DNA of 64,000 nucleotides from Limimaricola sp027213785 (GTDB lineage: Bacteria; Pseudomonadota; Alphaproteobacteria; Rhodobacterales; Rhodobacteraceae), in contig NZ_CP193755.1 in the NCBI RefSeq assembly GCF_050847355.1, positions 2,170,001 to 2,234,000 of the forward strand, written 5' to 3'. Below, in pieces: positions 55,123 to 63,500 of the stretch. The first letter of the stretch is position 1, and each line of letters opens with the position of its first letter. The translations under genes were made by a program, and so were the position numbers. The notes under the pieces were generated by a model. That model was not told the origin of the DNA and searched no databases. It saw only the letters and a program-made list of their open reading frames with translations.

Positions 55123-55833
55123 TCAGGCCCCGAGATAGGCCTCGCGGATACGCGGATCGGCGATCAGCTCAGCGGCATTGCCCGAGAGCGTGATCTCGCC
55201 CTGCTCCATGACGTAGCCCCGGTCGGCGATCGACAGAGCGGCATAGGCGTTCTGCTCGACCATCAACAGCGTCACGCCGCGATCGCGCAGCGATTTCACC
55301 ACCCCGAGCACCTGATCGACCAGCACCGGGGCGAGGCCCATCGACGGCTCGTCGAGCAGCATCAGCTTCGGGCGGCCCATGATGGCGCGACCGATGGCGA
55401 GCATCTGCTGCTGGCCGCCCGAGAGCCCGCCCGCGGGCAGCGCCGCCTTGTCGCGCAGGATCGGAAAGAGGCCATAGACCTCGTCCATGTCCGCGCCGAG
55501 ATCGTCCGTGCGATGATAGCCGCCCAGGCTCAGATTCTCGGCCACGCTCAGATCGCCGAAGATCTGCCGCCCCTCGGGCGAATGCGCGACGCCCAGAGCG
55601 GCGCGCGCGTGGTCGGGCTGGCGGGTCAGGTCGTGCCCCGAAAATCGAACGGAGCCGGAATTCACCGGCTGCACGCCGGAGATGCAGCGCATCAAGGTGG
55701 TCTTGCCCGCGCCATTGGCCCCGACGAGCGAGACGATCTCGCCCTCGTTCACGGTGAGATCGACGCCGTGCAGCACCTCGATCGGGCCATAGGCGGAGCG
55801 CAGGCCCTCGATGGACAAAAGCGGTTCAGGCAT
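55123..55833 (-). CDS. livF: Branched-chain-type ABC transporter ATPase LivF
   Basis: 236 aa. Walker A GANGAGKTT near residue 37, signature LSGGQQQMLAIGRA near residue 137, Walker B LMLLDEPSMGLAP near residue 156. HSPEGRQIFGDLSVAENL is the LivF Q-loop segment. It drives import with LivG. ATG 55833 lies 8 nt inside livG. It belongs to livKHMGF. Confidence 0.94.
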   Translation of the reverse strand: MPEPLLSIEGLRSAYGPIEVLHGVDLTVNEGEIVSLVGANGAGKTTLMRCISGVQPVNSGSVRFSGHDLTRQPDHARAALGVAHSPEGRQIFGDLSVAENLSLGGYHRTDDLGADMDEVYGLFPILRDKAALPAGGLSGGQQQMLAIGRAIMGRPKLMLLDEPSMGLAPVLVDQVLGVVKSLRDRGVTLLMVEQNAYAALSIADRGYVMEQGEITLSGNAAELIADPRIREAYLGA

Positions 55834-56614
55834 GGGCGGCGGCCTCGGCTTCGGCGGCGCCATGGGCGCCGAGATAGGCGGCGATGACATGGGGGTTTGT
55901 GCGGATCTCCTCCGGCCCGCCTTCGGCGATCTTGCGGCCCTGATCGAGCACGACGATGTGCGCCGAGATGCGCATCACCATGCGCATGTCGTGCTCGATC
56001 AGCACCACGGTCTTGCCCTCGTCCGCGATGGCGTGGATCAGGTCGTCGACCTCGCGCGTCTCGACCGCGTTGCAGCCCGCCGCCGGTTCGTCGAGCAGCA
56101 GGATGGTGCAGCCGGTGACCAGCGCGCGGGCGATCTCCAGCCGCTTGAGCTGTCCATAGGACATCTCGGAGGCCGGGCGATGCGCCAGATCGGCGAGGCC
56201 CGCGCGTTCCAGCGCGGCCATGGCGCTGGCGCGGCTCCGCTCGGTCTCGCGTCGCGCGCCGGGCAGGCCCAGCAGGTCGGAGAGCAGGTTGGATTTCTCC
56301 TGCATGTGGCAGCCGGTCATGACGTTGTCGAGCGCGCTCATCTGCGGGAAGACCTGCAGGTTCTGAAAGGTGCGGGCCATGCCGCGCCGGGCCAGATCGT
56401 GGGCCGCGAGGCCGGTGACGTCCTGCCCGTCGATCCGGACCCGGCCGGAGCTGGCGCGGTAGACCCCGGAGACGAGGTTGAACAGCGTGGTCTTGCCCGC
56501 GCCGTTCGGACCGATGATCGAGGTCACCTCGCCCGGTTTCGCGGTGAAGCTCACGCCGTCCACGGCCTTGATGCCGCCGAAGGCGATGCCGAGGCCGTCG
56601 ATGTCGAGGCTCAT
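55826..56614 (-). CDS. livG: Branched-chain-type ABC transporter ATPase LivG
   Basis: 262 aa. Walker A GPNGAGKTT near residue 36, RRGMARTFQNLQVFPQMSAL as Q-loop segment, signature MSYGQLKRLEIARAL near residue 152, and Walker B ILLLDEPAAGCNA. Pairs with LivF. Its start overlaps the livM stop (ATGA). Confidence 0.94.
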   Translation of the reverse strand: MSLDIDGLGIAFGGIKAVDGVSFTAKPGEVTSIIGPNGAGKTTLFNLVSGVYRASSGRVRIDGQDVTGLAAHDLARRGMARTFQNLQVFPQMSALDNVMTGCHMQEKSNLLSDLLGLPGARRETERSRASAMAALERAGLADLAHRPASEMSYGQLKRLEIARALVTGCTILLLDEPAAGCNAVETREVDDLIHAIADEGKTVVLIEHDMRMVMRISAHIVVLDQGRKIAEGGPEEIRTNPHVIAAYLGAHGAAEAEAAAHA

Positions 56615-57648
56615 GATTTCCTCCGGGTCCAGAGATCGGCGATGAAGGGCACGAGGCCGCGCCGCATCGCGATCATGGTGACGACCATGATACCGCCAAG
56701 CACCATGTGCTCGTAATCGGCGAAGACCGTGAGCACCTGCGGCAGCGCGGTGAGGATCAGGGCGCCGACCAGCGCGCCGAACACCGAAGTGGCCCCGCCC
56801 AGCACCGCCATGGTCACCATCTCGACGGAATGCATGAAGCCGCCCGTCTCGGGGGTGATGTAGCCATTGGCCAGCGCCAGCAGGCCGCCCGCCACGGCGG
56901 CGTAGAGCGCCGAGATCACGAAGGCGCGCGACTTGGCGCGGGCCACGTCGATGCCGAGCGAACGCGCGGCGACATCGCTGTCATGGATCGCCCGCAGGCT
57001 GCGCCCCGATGGGGAGCCCGCGAGGTTGACCGCGATCGCCGCACCGATGGCGGCGGTGAAGCCCGCGACCCAGTACCACGCTTCGGCGGATTTCAGGTTG
57101 AGGCCCACCATCTTGAACAGGTTGCGGGCGTTCATGCCGGAGACCGTCATGCCGTCCGGCCCGCCGGTGAGCCAAGCCTCCTTCGACAGCACCATCCAGA
57201 TCAGCATGCCCAGACCCAGCGTCGCGATGGCGAGATAATAGCCCGAAAGCTTCAGGATCGGCCGCCCGACGACGAGCGCCAGCAGACCGGCCAGCAGCAC
57301 CCCCGACAGCATCGCCAGCGGCGACGGCACGCCGTAATTCGGCAGGATCGCGGTGGCATATGCGCCGATGGCGAAGAAGCCGGCATGGCCGAGGCTGACC
57401 AGGCCGACATAGCCCAGCAGCACCACGATGCCGGTGACCGCAAGCGTGTTGATCCAGACCAGCGTACCGACCCGGTAGAAATAGCTCGACGGAAAGATCA
57501 GCGCGCCCAGCCCCACGAGGACCGCGAAGATCAGGAAGGTGCGAAGCCCCGGCCCGATGGCGCGCCGCCTTGTGACTTTGTTCTGCAAATACGCATCGCC
57601 CCCGGTATCGACCGGCGCGGCGCTGGTGGTCGTCCCCTGCCCGGCCAT
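56611..57648 (-). CDS. livM: Branched-chain-type ABC transporter permease LivM
   Basis: 345 aa with about nine membrane helices. GYVGLVSLGHAGFFAIGAYA near residue 80 is the LivM signature and GRSLRAIHDSDVAARSLGID the cytosolic coupling loop. The first 35 residues are polar and extra; DAYLQNKVTRR in this part is encoded by a copy of the TGCGTATTTG repeat. ATG overlaps the livH stop (ATGA). Confidence 0.93.
   Translation of the reverse strand: MAGQGTTTSAAPVDTGGDAYLQNKVTRRRAIGPGLRTFLIFAVLVGLGALIFPSSYFYRVGTLVWINTLAVTGIVVLLGYVGLVSLGHAGFFAIGAYATAILPNYGVPSPLAMLSGVLLAGLLALVVGRPILKLSGYYLAIATLGLGMLIWMVLSKEAWLTGGPDGMTVSGMNARNLFKMVGLNLKSAEAWYWVAGFTAAIGAAIAVNLAGSPSGRSLRAIHDSDVAARSLGIDVARAKSRAFVISALYAAVAGGLLALANGYITPETGGFMHSVEMVTMAVLGGATSVFGALVGALILTALPQVLTVFADYEHMVLGGIMVVTMIAMRRGLVPFIADLWTRRKS
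57586..57595 (-). repeat. TGCGTATTTG repeat core inside the livM coding sequence
   Basis: On the minus strand TGCGTATTTGCAGAACAAAG encodes part of the extra N-terminal tail of LivM. It matches the outer arm of the intergenic palindrome at 3059-3144 over the 10-bp core. Confidence 0.5.
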
Positions 57649-58520
57649 CACACCCGCTCCGTGATACGCGCGCCGAACAGGCCCTGGGGCCGCAGGAACA
57701 GCACGAGAAGAATGACAACGAAGGCGCTCGCATCCTTGTAGTCGGAGGAGATGTAGCCCGCCGTCATCGCCTCGATCAGCCCGATCAGCAGCCCGCCCGC
57801 CAGCGCGCCCAGAGGCGAGCCGACGCCGCCCAGCATGGTGGCCGAGAAGCCCTTGAGCGCCATCAGAACGCCGACATCGTAGCTGGTGAAGGTGACCGGC
57901 GTCGCCAGCACCCCGGCCAGCGCGCCGATGGCGGCCGAAAGCGCGAAGGAAAGGTTCATCGCGCGGCCCGTGTTGATGCCGACGAGTGCTGCGGCCATGC
58001 GGTTCGAGGCGGTGGCACGGATGCCGCGCCCGGCCCGGGTCCGGTTCAGGAACCACGCGAGAAAGGCGAAGACCGCGATGCTGCCGCCGATGATCCACAG
58101 GCTCTGCGGCAGGATGGTGGCGCCCCCGACGCGCAGGGGCGCGTCGCCGGAGAAGCCGTCATAGCGATGGATCTGCTTGTCGAAGACCGCCTGCATGGCG
58201 CCGCGCAGGAAGATGCTGGCGCCGATCGTGATGATAATCAGCGACACCAGCGGCGCCTCGCGCGCGGGTCGGATCGCCAGCCGGTAGAGCGCGACGCCCA
58301 CCAGCATACCCGCGATCACCGCCAGCGGCGCCGCGATCCAGACCGGCACGCCCGCGCCGATCAGCGCCGCCGCCGTCATGCCGCCGATCACCACGAACTC
58401 GCCCTGGGCGAAGTTCACGACGCCGGAGGCGTTGTAGATCAGCGTGAACCCGAGGGCGATGGCCGCGTAGATCGCGCCCACCGTGACCCCGGAGACGAGG
58501 AATTGCAGAAGCTCCGACAA
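57648..58520 (-). CDS. livH: Branched-chain-type ABC transporter permease LivH (TTG start)
   Basis: 290 aa, about eight helices. SGVTVGAIYAAIALGFTLIY near residue 11 and NFAQGEFVVIGGM near residue 36 are the LivH signature; GRGIRATASNRMAAALVGIN is the coupling loop. The start codon is TTG at 58520-58518, with AAGGA six bases upstream. It is separated from livK by 9 nt and overlaps livM by one base. Confidence 0.92.
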   Translation of the reverse strand: MSELLQFLVSGVTVGAIYAAIALGFTLIYNASGVVNFAQGEFVVIGGMTAAALIGAGVPVWIAAPLAVIAGMLVGVALYRLAIRPAREAPLVSLIIITIGASIFLRGAMQAVFDKQIHRYDGFSGDAPLRVGGATILPQSLWIIGGSIAVFAFLAWFLNRTRAGRGIRATASNRMAAALVGINTGRAMNLSFALSAAIGALAGVLATPVTFTSYDVGVLMALKGFSATMLGGVGSPLGALAGGLLIGLIEAMTAGYISSDYKDASAFVVILLVLFLRPQGLFGARITERV

Positions 58521-58529
58521 GGCAGATCC

Positions 58530-59672
58530 TTACTCTTCGACCGGGGTCCAGCCGCCATCCTTGATCTCGAGGATCCGGAAGGCCGAAAGGTCGAGACCCA
58601 TGTGGTCCTCGGGGGTGAAGCTGTAGACGCCGGTGACGCCGGCATGGCCCTCGGTCGCCTCGAGCGCGTCGCGGATCTCGACCGGATCGGTCGAGTCGGC
58701 CCGCTCGATCGCGTTCACCAGCAGGTGGAAGGCATCATAGGCATAGCCGCCGAAGGTCGAGGGCTTCTCGCCATGGGCCGCCTCATAGGCCGCGATGTAG
58801 TCCTGCACCGGCTGGCGCTGCGGGTCGTCCTCGGCCAGCTGGTCGGGGATCAAGAGTGGCGTCGCGGGCAGGCGCAGCCCGTTCGCGGCGTCACCGGCAA
58901 GCTTGATGAACTCGTCGGAGGCGACGCCGTGGCTCTGATAGAACGGCAGTTCGATTCCGAGCTGGGCGTAGTTGCGGGTCACCACCGCCGGGCCCTGGCC
59001 GAAGCCGGGGTTCACCACCGCCTCGATACCCTCGGTGGCGGCGATGTTGGTGAGCTGCGGGGTCATGTCGCTGTCGCTGCCGCCATAGCTCTCATCGGCG
59101 ACGATCTCGACGCCGGAGGCCTCGGCCACGTCGAGGCACTGCTCGCGCATCGAGGCGCCGAAGCCGTCGGTGCCCGAGATCAGCCCGACCTTGGTCATGC
59201 CGCGCGAGGTGATGTCGGCGAAGATCTTCTCGCAGGCCATGCGGTCGGTATGCGGCGTCTTGAAGACGAACTCCTGCACCGGGTCGATGATCACCACGGC
59301 ACCGGCGAGCGAGATGAACGGGATCTCGTAATCGGCGAAGAGCGGCGCCATCGCCATGGTGGCCCCGGTCGAGGAGCCGCCGATCACCGCGACCACCTCG
59401 TCCTCCTCGATGAGACGGGTCGCGAAGGTGCGCGCCTTGTTCGGATCGGCACCGTCGTCATAGACGATCAGCTCGACCTCTTCACCGTTGATGCCGCCAT
59501 TGGCGTTCAGTTCCTCGACCAGCATCTCCAGCGTCTTGGCTTCGGGATCGCCGAGAAAGGCGGCCGGGCCGGTGACGGCGAGCGAGGCGCCGATCTTGAT
59601 CTCGGCCAGCGCGGGCGCGGCCGTCAGCAGGGCCAGCGCCGAGACGCCGGCGGCAACTGCTTGTCTCGTCAT
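58530..59672 (-). CDS. livK: Branched-chain-type ABC transporter substrate-binding protein, possible aromatic-acid binder
   Basis: 380 aa with a signal peptide ending APALA near residue 23. The mature protein begins EIKIGASLAVTGPAAFLG, typical of Leu/Ile/Val-binding fold proteins. VIGGSSTGATMAMAPLFADY near residue 98 includes the amino-acid-carboxylate Ser/Thr pocket. Relatives near aromatic catabolism genes bind benzoate-like acids. It is divergent from paaG across 171 bp, so phenylacetate or another aromatic acid is a candidate ligand. GGAGGA precedes the ATG. Confidence 0.9.
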   Translation of the reverse strand: MTRQAVAAGVSALALLTAAPALAEIKIGASLAVTGPAAFLGDPEAKTLEMLVEELNANGGINGEEVELIVYDDGADPNKARTFATRLIEEDEVVAVIGGSSTGATMAMAPLFADYEIPFISLAGAVVIIDPVQEFVFKTPHTDRMACEKIFADITSRGMTKVGLISGTDGFGASMREQCLDVAEASGVEIVADESYGGSDSDMTPQLTNIAATEGIEAVVNPGFGQGPAVVTRNYAQLGIELPFYQSHGVASDEFIKLAGDAANGLRLPATPLLIPDQLAEDDPQRQPVQDYIAAYEAAHGEKPSTFGGYAYDAFHLLVNAIERADSTDPVEIRDALEATEGHAGVTGVYSFTPEDHMGLDLSAFRILEIKDGGWTPVEE

Positions 59673-59688
59673 GTCATTCCTCCCTTTC

Positions 59689-59713
59689 GTCACATCGCAG
59701 CACATAATTTCGG
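59689..59713. promoter_or_regulatory. Motif in the livK/paaG divergent region shared with the paaA promoter
   Basis: GTCACATCGCAGCACATAAT followed by TTCGG is nearly the same as GCCACATCACGTGTCACATA followed by ATTCGG at 63418. CATAAT could be a -10 box toward paaG. Shared occurrence suggests a common operator, most simply for the PaaX-type regulator encoded here. Confidence 0.5.
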
Positions 59714-59843
59714 CATTCCGTGACGCTTTATTCATTGACCAGCCGCGACCATCATGCAACACATTTTTTCCCAAAGCGCTGCGTTTCCGTGCCCCTTTGA
59801 GGGGAGAGGCCGGTGGCGATGCGCGCGATGCGAGGGAGGGATC

Positions 59844-60641
59844 ATGACCGAGCCAGTTCTTCTGGAGAACCTGACGGATGGCGTGCTGCGCCTGAGGCTG
59901 AACCGGCCCGACCGCCTGAACGCCTTCACCCCCGAGCTGCATGCGGCGCTGCGCGCGGCGATCGGCCGGGCGGCCGAGGACAAGGCGGTGCGCGCGGTGC
60001 TGCTCACCGGGGCCGGTCGCGGCTTCTGCGCCGGTCAGGATCTCGGCCAGCGCCATCCCGATGCCGCGGGCGGCGCGCCGGATCTGGGCGAGACGATCGG
60101 CACGCTGTGGAACCCGCTGGTGCGCGCCATCCGGGCCCTGCCCAAGCCGGTGATCTGCGCGGTGAACGGCGTCGCCGCCGGCGCCGGCGCCAACCTCGCC
60201 ATCGCCTGCGACATCGTTCTGGCGGGCGATAGCGCGCGCTTCATCCAGTCCTTCGCCAAGCTCGGCCTCGTGCCGGATTCGGGCGGCACATGGACCCTGA
60301 CCCGGGCGCTTGGCGAAGCTCGCGCCAAGGCACTGGCGCTGACCGGTCAGCCGCTGGGCGCGGCGCAGGCCGCCGATTGGGGGCTGATCTGGCGCGCCGT
60401 GCCCGATGCGGCGCTGATGGAGGAGGCCGAGGCGCTCGCGACCGCGCTGGCCAAGGGGCCGACCTATGGCTACGGGCTGACCAAGCAGGCGATCCAGGCC
60501 GCGGGTGGTCAGAATCTTGACGCCAGCCTCGATCTCGAGCGCGACCTGCAACGCAAGGCGGGCTTCTCGCCCGATTATGCCGAGGGCGTGCGCGCCTTCA
60601 CCGAGAAGCGGGAGCCGGTCTTCACCGGGCGCGCGCAATGA
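59844..60641 (+). CDS. paaG: Enoyl-CoA hydratase/isomerase, PaaG type
   Basis: 265 aa, crotonase fold. The oxyanion holes are visible in GAGRGFCAGQDLGQRHPDA near residue 59 and NGVAAGAGANLAIACD near residue 108. LVPDSGGTWTL near residue 140 has the Asp expected in 1,2-epoxyphenylacetyl-CoA isomerase. It turns the ring epoxide into the oxepin in aerobic phenylacetate breakdown. The start has GGGAGGG upstream. Its stop overlaps paaI (ATGA). Confidence 0.9.
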   Translation: MTEPVLLENLTDGVLRLRLNRPDRLNAFTPELHAALRAAIGRAAEDKAVRAVLLTGAGRGFCAGQDLGQRHPDAAGGAPDLGETIGTLWNPLVRAIRALPKPVICAVNGVAAGAGANLAIACDIVLAGDSARFIQSFAKLGLVPDSGGTWTLTRALGEARAKALALTGQPLGAAQAADWGLIWRAVPDAALMEEAEALATALAKGPTYGYGLTKQAIQAAGGQNLDASLDLERDLQRKAGFSPDYAEGVRAFTEKREPVFTGRAQ

Positions 60642-61081
60642 GCGGCGCGGTGGAGATGAAGCTCGACCCGCAGGCGCAGGCCGAGAAGCGCACGCAGGAG
60701 ATGTGGGACGAGGACACCGCCAGCAAGGCGATGGGGATGGAGCTTCTCGAGGTCGGACCCGGCACCGCCGTGATGCGGATGCGGGTGCGCGAGGACATGG
60801 TGAACGGCCATGGCACGCTGCATGGCGGCCTGACCTTCGCCTTCGCCGACAGCGTCTTCGCCTTCGCGGCCAACAGCTACGACTACCAGGCCGTCGGCGT
60901 GCAATGCGACATCGTCTACCACGCGCCGGGGCGCTTGGGCGACGTGCTGATCGGCACCGGCACCGAGGTGACGCGGGCCGGGCGCTCGGGCCTCTACGAC
61001 GTGGCGGTGCATCGCGAGGACGGCACGCTGATCGCCAGCTTTCGCGGCAATTCGCGGATCGTGACGCCACGCGCCAAGTGA
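60638..61081 (+). CDS. paaI: Hotdog-fold thioesterase PaaI
   Basis: 147 aa. NGHGTLHGGLTFAFADSVFA near residue 48 is the hotdog active-site helix and its preceding loop. PaaI hydrolyses stalled hydroxyphenylacetyl-CoA intermediates in the cytosol. It overlaps paaG by 4 nt and is followed by paaK after 41 bp. Confidence 0.93.
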   Translation: MSGAVEMKLDPQAQAEKRTQEMWDEDTASKAMGMELLEVGPGTAVMRMRVREDMVNGHGTLHGGLTFAFADSVFAFAANSYDYQAVGVQCDIVYHAPGRLGDVLIGTGTEVTRAGRSGLYDVAVHREDGTLIASFRGNSRIVTPRAK

Positions 61082-61122
61082 ACTGAGACCGGCGCCGCGG
61101 GAGGGCGCCGAGGGAGGATGAC

Positions 61123-62433
61123 ATGCTGACCAGACCCACCGGGGCGCGCGCGCCCCTCGACCCGATCGAGACCGCCTCGCGCGACGAGATCGCGGCGCTG
61201 CAGTTCCAACGGATGAAGCAGACGCTCCAGCGCGCCTATGAGGGCTCGCCCTTCTACCGGGCCAAGTTCGACGAATGCGGCGTCCACCCGGACGATCTGA
61301 AATCGCTGTCGGACCTCAAGAAATTCCCCTTCACCGTGAAGCAGGACCTGCGCGACAACTACCCCTTCGGCATGTTCGCGGTGCCGCAAAGCCGGATCGC
61401 GCGGCTGCACGCCTCCTCGGGCACCACCGGCAAGCCGACGGTCGTGGCCTATACGAAGAACGACATCGACACATGGGCCGACGTCATGGCGCGTTCGATC
61501 CGCGCCGCGGGCGGCGCGCCGGGCGACATCTGCCACGTCGCCTATGGCTACGGCCTCTTCACCGGCGGGCTTGGCGCGCATTACGGGGCCGAGCGGCTGG
61601 GCTGCACCGTGGTCCCGGTCTCCGGCGGCATGACAGAGCGGCAGATCACGCTGATCGAGGATTTCAAGCCCTCGATCATCATGGTCACCCCCTCCTACAT
61701 GCTGTCGATCCTCGACGCCTACCGCGCCGCGGGCCTCGACCCGCGCAAGAGCTCGCTCAAGACCGGCATCTTCGGGGCCGAGCCCTGGACCAACGCCATG
61801 CGCCAGGAAATCGAGCAGGCATTCGACATGGATGCGGTCGATATCTTCGGTCTCTCCGAGGTGATGGGCCCGGGCGTCGCGCAGGAATGCGTCGAGACCA
61901 AGGACGGTCTGCACATCTGGGAGGATCACTTCTACCCGGAGATCATCGATCCGGAGACCGGCGAGCCGGTCGAGGACGGGCAGGAAGGCGAGCTGGTCTT
62001 CACCTCGCTCACCAAGGAGGCCTTTCCGATCATCCGCTACCGCACCCGCGACCTGACGCGGCTGCTGCCCGGCACCGCGCGGTCGATGCGGCGGATGGAG
62101 AAGGTGACGGGGCGCAGCGACGACATGATCATCCTGCGCGGCGTCAACGTCTTCCCGACCCAGATCGAGGAGCAGATCCTGAAATGCGCGGCGCTGGCCC
62201 CGCATTACCAGATCCATCTGTCCCGCAAGGGCCGGATGGACGAGATGTGCATCCATTGCGAGTGCAAGATTGATGGCGACGCGGCCACGGCGCAGGCGGC
62301 CGCACGCGAGCTGATGGGCCACGTCAAGAGCGTGGTCGGCGTGTCTTGCAAGGTCGAGATCAAGCCCTGTGGCAGCATCGCACGCTCGGAGGGCAAGGCG
62401 AAGCGCGTCGTCGACGAGCGGCCCAAGGGCTGA
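61123..62433 (+). CDS. paaK: Phenylacetate-CoA ligase
   Basis: 436 aa. The AMP-binding P-loop LHASSGTTGKPTVVAYT near residue 90 and the later motifs FGLSEVMGPGVAQEC, YRTRDLTRLLPG and GRSDDMIILRGVNVFPTQIE are all typical of PaaK. It activates phenylacetate with ATP and CoA, the first step of the pathway. GGGAGG lies five bases upstream. It is followed by the paaX gene. Confidence 0.96.
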   Translation: MLTRPTGARAPLDPIETASRDEIAALQFQRMKQTLQRAYEGSPFYRAKFDECGVHPDDLKSLSDLKKFPFTVKQDLRDNYPFGMFAVPQSRIARLHASSGTTGKPTVVAYTKNDIDTWADVMARSIRAAGGAPGDICHVAYGYGLFTGGLGAHYGAERLGCTVVPVSGGMTERQITLIEDFKPSIIMVTPSYMLSILDAYRAAGLDPRKSSLKTGIFGAEPWTNAMRQEIEQAFDMDAVDIFGLSEVMGPGVAQECVETKDGLHIWEDHFYPEIIDPETGEPVEDGQEGELVFTSLTKEAFPIIRYRTRDLTRLLPGTARSMRRMEKVTGRSDDMIILRGVNVFPTQIEEQILKCAALAPHYQIHLSRKGRMDEMCIHCECKIDGDAATAQAAARELMGHVKSVVGVSCKVEIKPCGSIARSEGKAKRVVDERPKG

Positions 62434-62490
62434 ATTGTGCCCATGGCGCGAGGGCACTACACCGGTTCTCGCGCACAACCCGGAGCCGAC

Positions 62491-63342
62491 ATGTCGCCAG
62501 ATGCCCTGCACAACGTCCTCGCCGCCAATCCGGTCAGCGCCGGTGCCTTCATCGTCACGCTCTATGGCGATGTGGTGGCGCCACGCGGCGGCGAGATCTG
62601 GATGGGCAACATCATTTCGGCCTGCGCCGCCGTCGGCCTGAGTGAAAGCCGGGTGCGTACCGCCGTGTCGCGGCTCGTCGCCGCCGAGCGGATCGAGGGG
62701 GTGAAGGACGGGCGCAAGAGCTACTACCGGCTCACCGCCTCGGCGGAAAAGGAGTTCCAGCGCGCCGCGCGGCTGATCTATCGCCGCCCCCGCGCCGCGC
62801 CGCTCAGGGGCTGGCATCTCGTGGCGTTGCCGCAGGGGCCGGGGCGCGAAGCGCTGGTGACACGGCTGACGCGACTGCGCTTCGGCATGGCCGAGCCCTA
62901 TCTCGCGATCCTGCCGGATCGCGGCGACCCCCTGCCCCCCTTGGGCGCGCCGCATTTCCACGCCACCACCGAGGACGACCTGACAGAAATGGCCCGTGCC
63001 GCCTGGCCGCTCGACGCCCTGGCCGAACGGATGGCGCGTTTCATGGAAGGTTTCGCACCGCTCGACGGCGTGTCGTGCAGCCCCGAAGAGGCGCTGGGGC
63101 TGCGGCTGCTGCTGGTGCATGTCTACCGCGACATCGCGCTGTCGGACCCGGCGCTGCCTCTGGGGATGTTGCCCGAGAATTGGCAGGGCCCGGAGGTGCG
63201 CGCGCTGTTCGCCCGGCTCTACCTGCACCTCACCCCCGGCGCCGATGCCGCCGTGGCGCGCGATTTCGTCGACCGCGACGGCCCTCTCAGGGCCGATCCG
63301 ACCCGCATCGCCCGTCGCATCGCCGATCTCTCCTACCACTGA
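62491..63342 (+). CDS. paaX: PaaX-family transcriptional repressor
   Basis: 283 aa. A winged helix (residues 18-80) starts with AGAFIVTLYGDVVAPRGGEI, characteristic of PaaX; the C-terminal domain has RGWHLVALP near residue 108 and LLLVHVYRDIALSDPALP near residue 207. It should repress paa promoters until phenylacetyl-CoA binds. CGGAG lies seven bases before ATG 62491; a GTG at 62437 in frame is an alternative. It lies between the paaGIK genes and paaA. Confidence 0.92.
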   Translation: MSPDALHNVLAANPVSAGAFIVTLYGDVVAPRGGEIWMGNIISACAAVGLSESRVRTAVSRLVAAERIEGVKDGRKSYYRLTASAEKEFQRAARLIYRRPRAAPLRGWHLVALPQGPGREALVTRLTRLRFGMAEPYLAILPDRGDPLPPLGAPHFHATTEDDLTEMARAAWPLDALAERMARFMEGFAPLDGVSCSPEEALGLRLLLVHVYRDIALSDPALPLGMLPENWQGPEVRALFARLYLHLTPGADAAVARDFVDRDGPLRADPTRIARRIADLSYH

Positions 63343-63354
63343 TCCGACGGGGCA

Positions 63355-63371
63355 GTTCCGCCTTGCGGAAC
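63355..63371 (+). terminator. Small hairpin after paaX
   Basis: GTTCCGC and GCGGAAC give a perfect 7-bp stem with a CTT loop, 12 bases after the paaX stop. No T-run follows, so termination is uncertain. Confidence 0.35.
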
Positions 63372-63417
63372 GCCGTCACGATACATCACACGCATCCGAT
63401 CTTGTGACTTGAAATGT

Positions 63418-63443
63418 GCCACATCACGTGTCACATAATTCGG
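63418..63443 (+). promoter_or_regulatory. paaA promoter/operator candidate
   Basis: CATAAT at 63434-63439 and TTGAAA at 63409-63414 resemble -10 and -35 boxes (19-bp spacer). TGTGAC (63404-63409) and GTCACA (63430-63435) form an inverted repeat around them. The segment is shared with 59689-59713. An operator overlapping the promoter would suit PaaX repression. Confidence 0.5.
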
Positions 63444-63445
63444 GA

Positions 63446-63476
63446 GAGTCGATGAATCCCGTGCGGGAACCGACTC
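63446..63476 (+). other. Hairpin in the paaA leader
   Basis: GAGTCG pairs with CGACTC and, inside, CCCG with CGGG. The hairpin encloses an ATG (63452) that opens a short frame overlapping paaA. It may influence paaA translation. Confidence 0.3.
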
Positions 63477-63500
63477 GTTGCAAGCCGCAGGAGATCCGAC

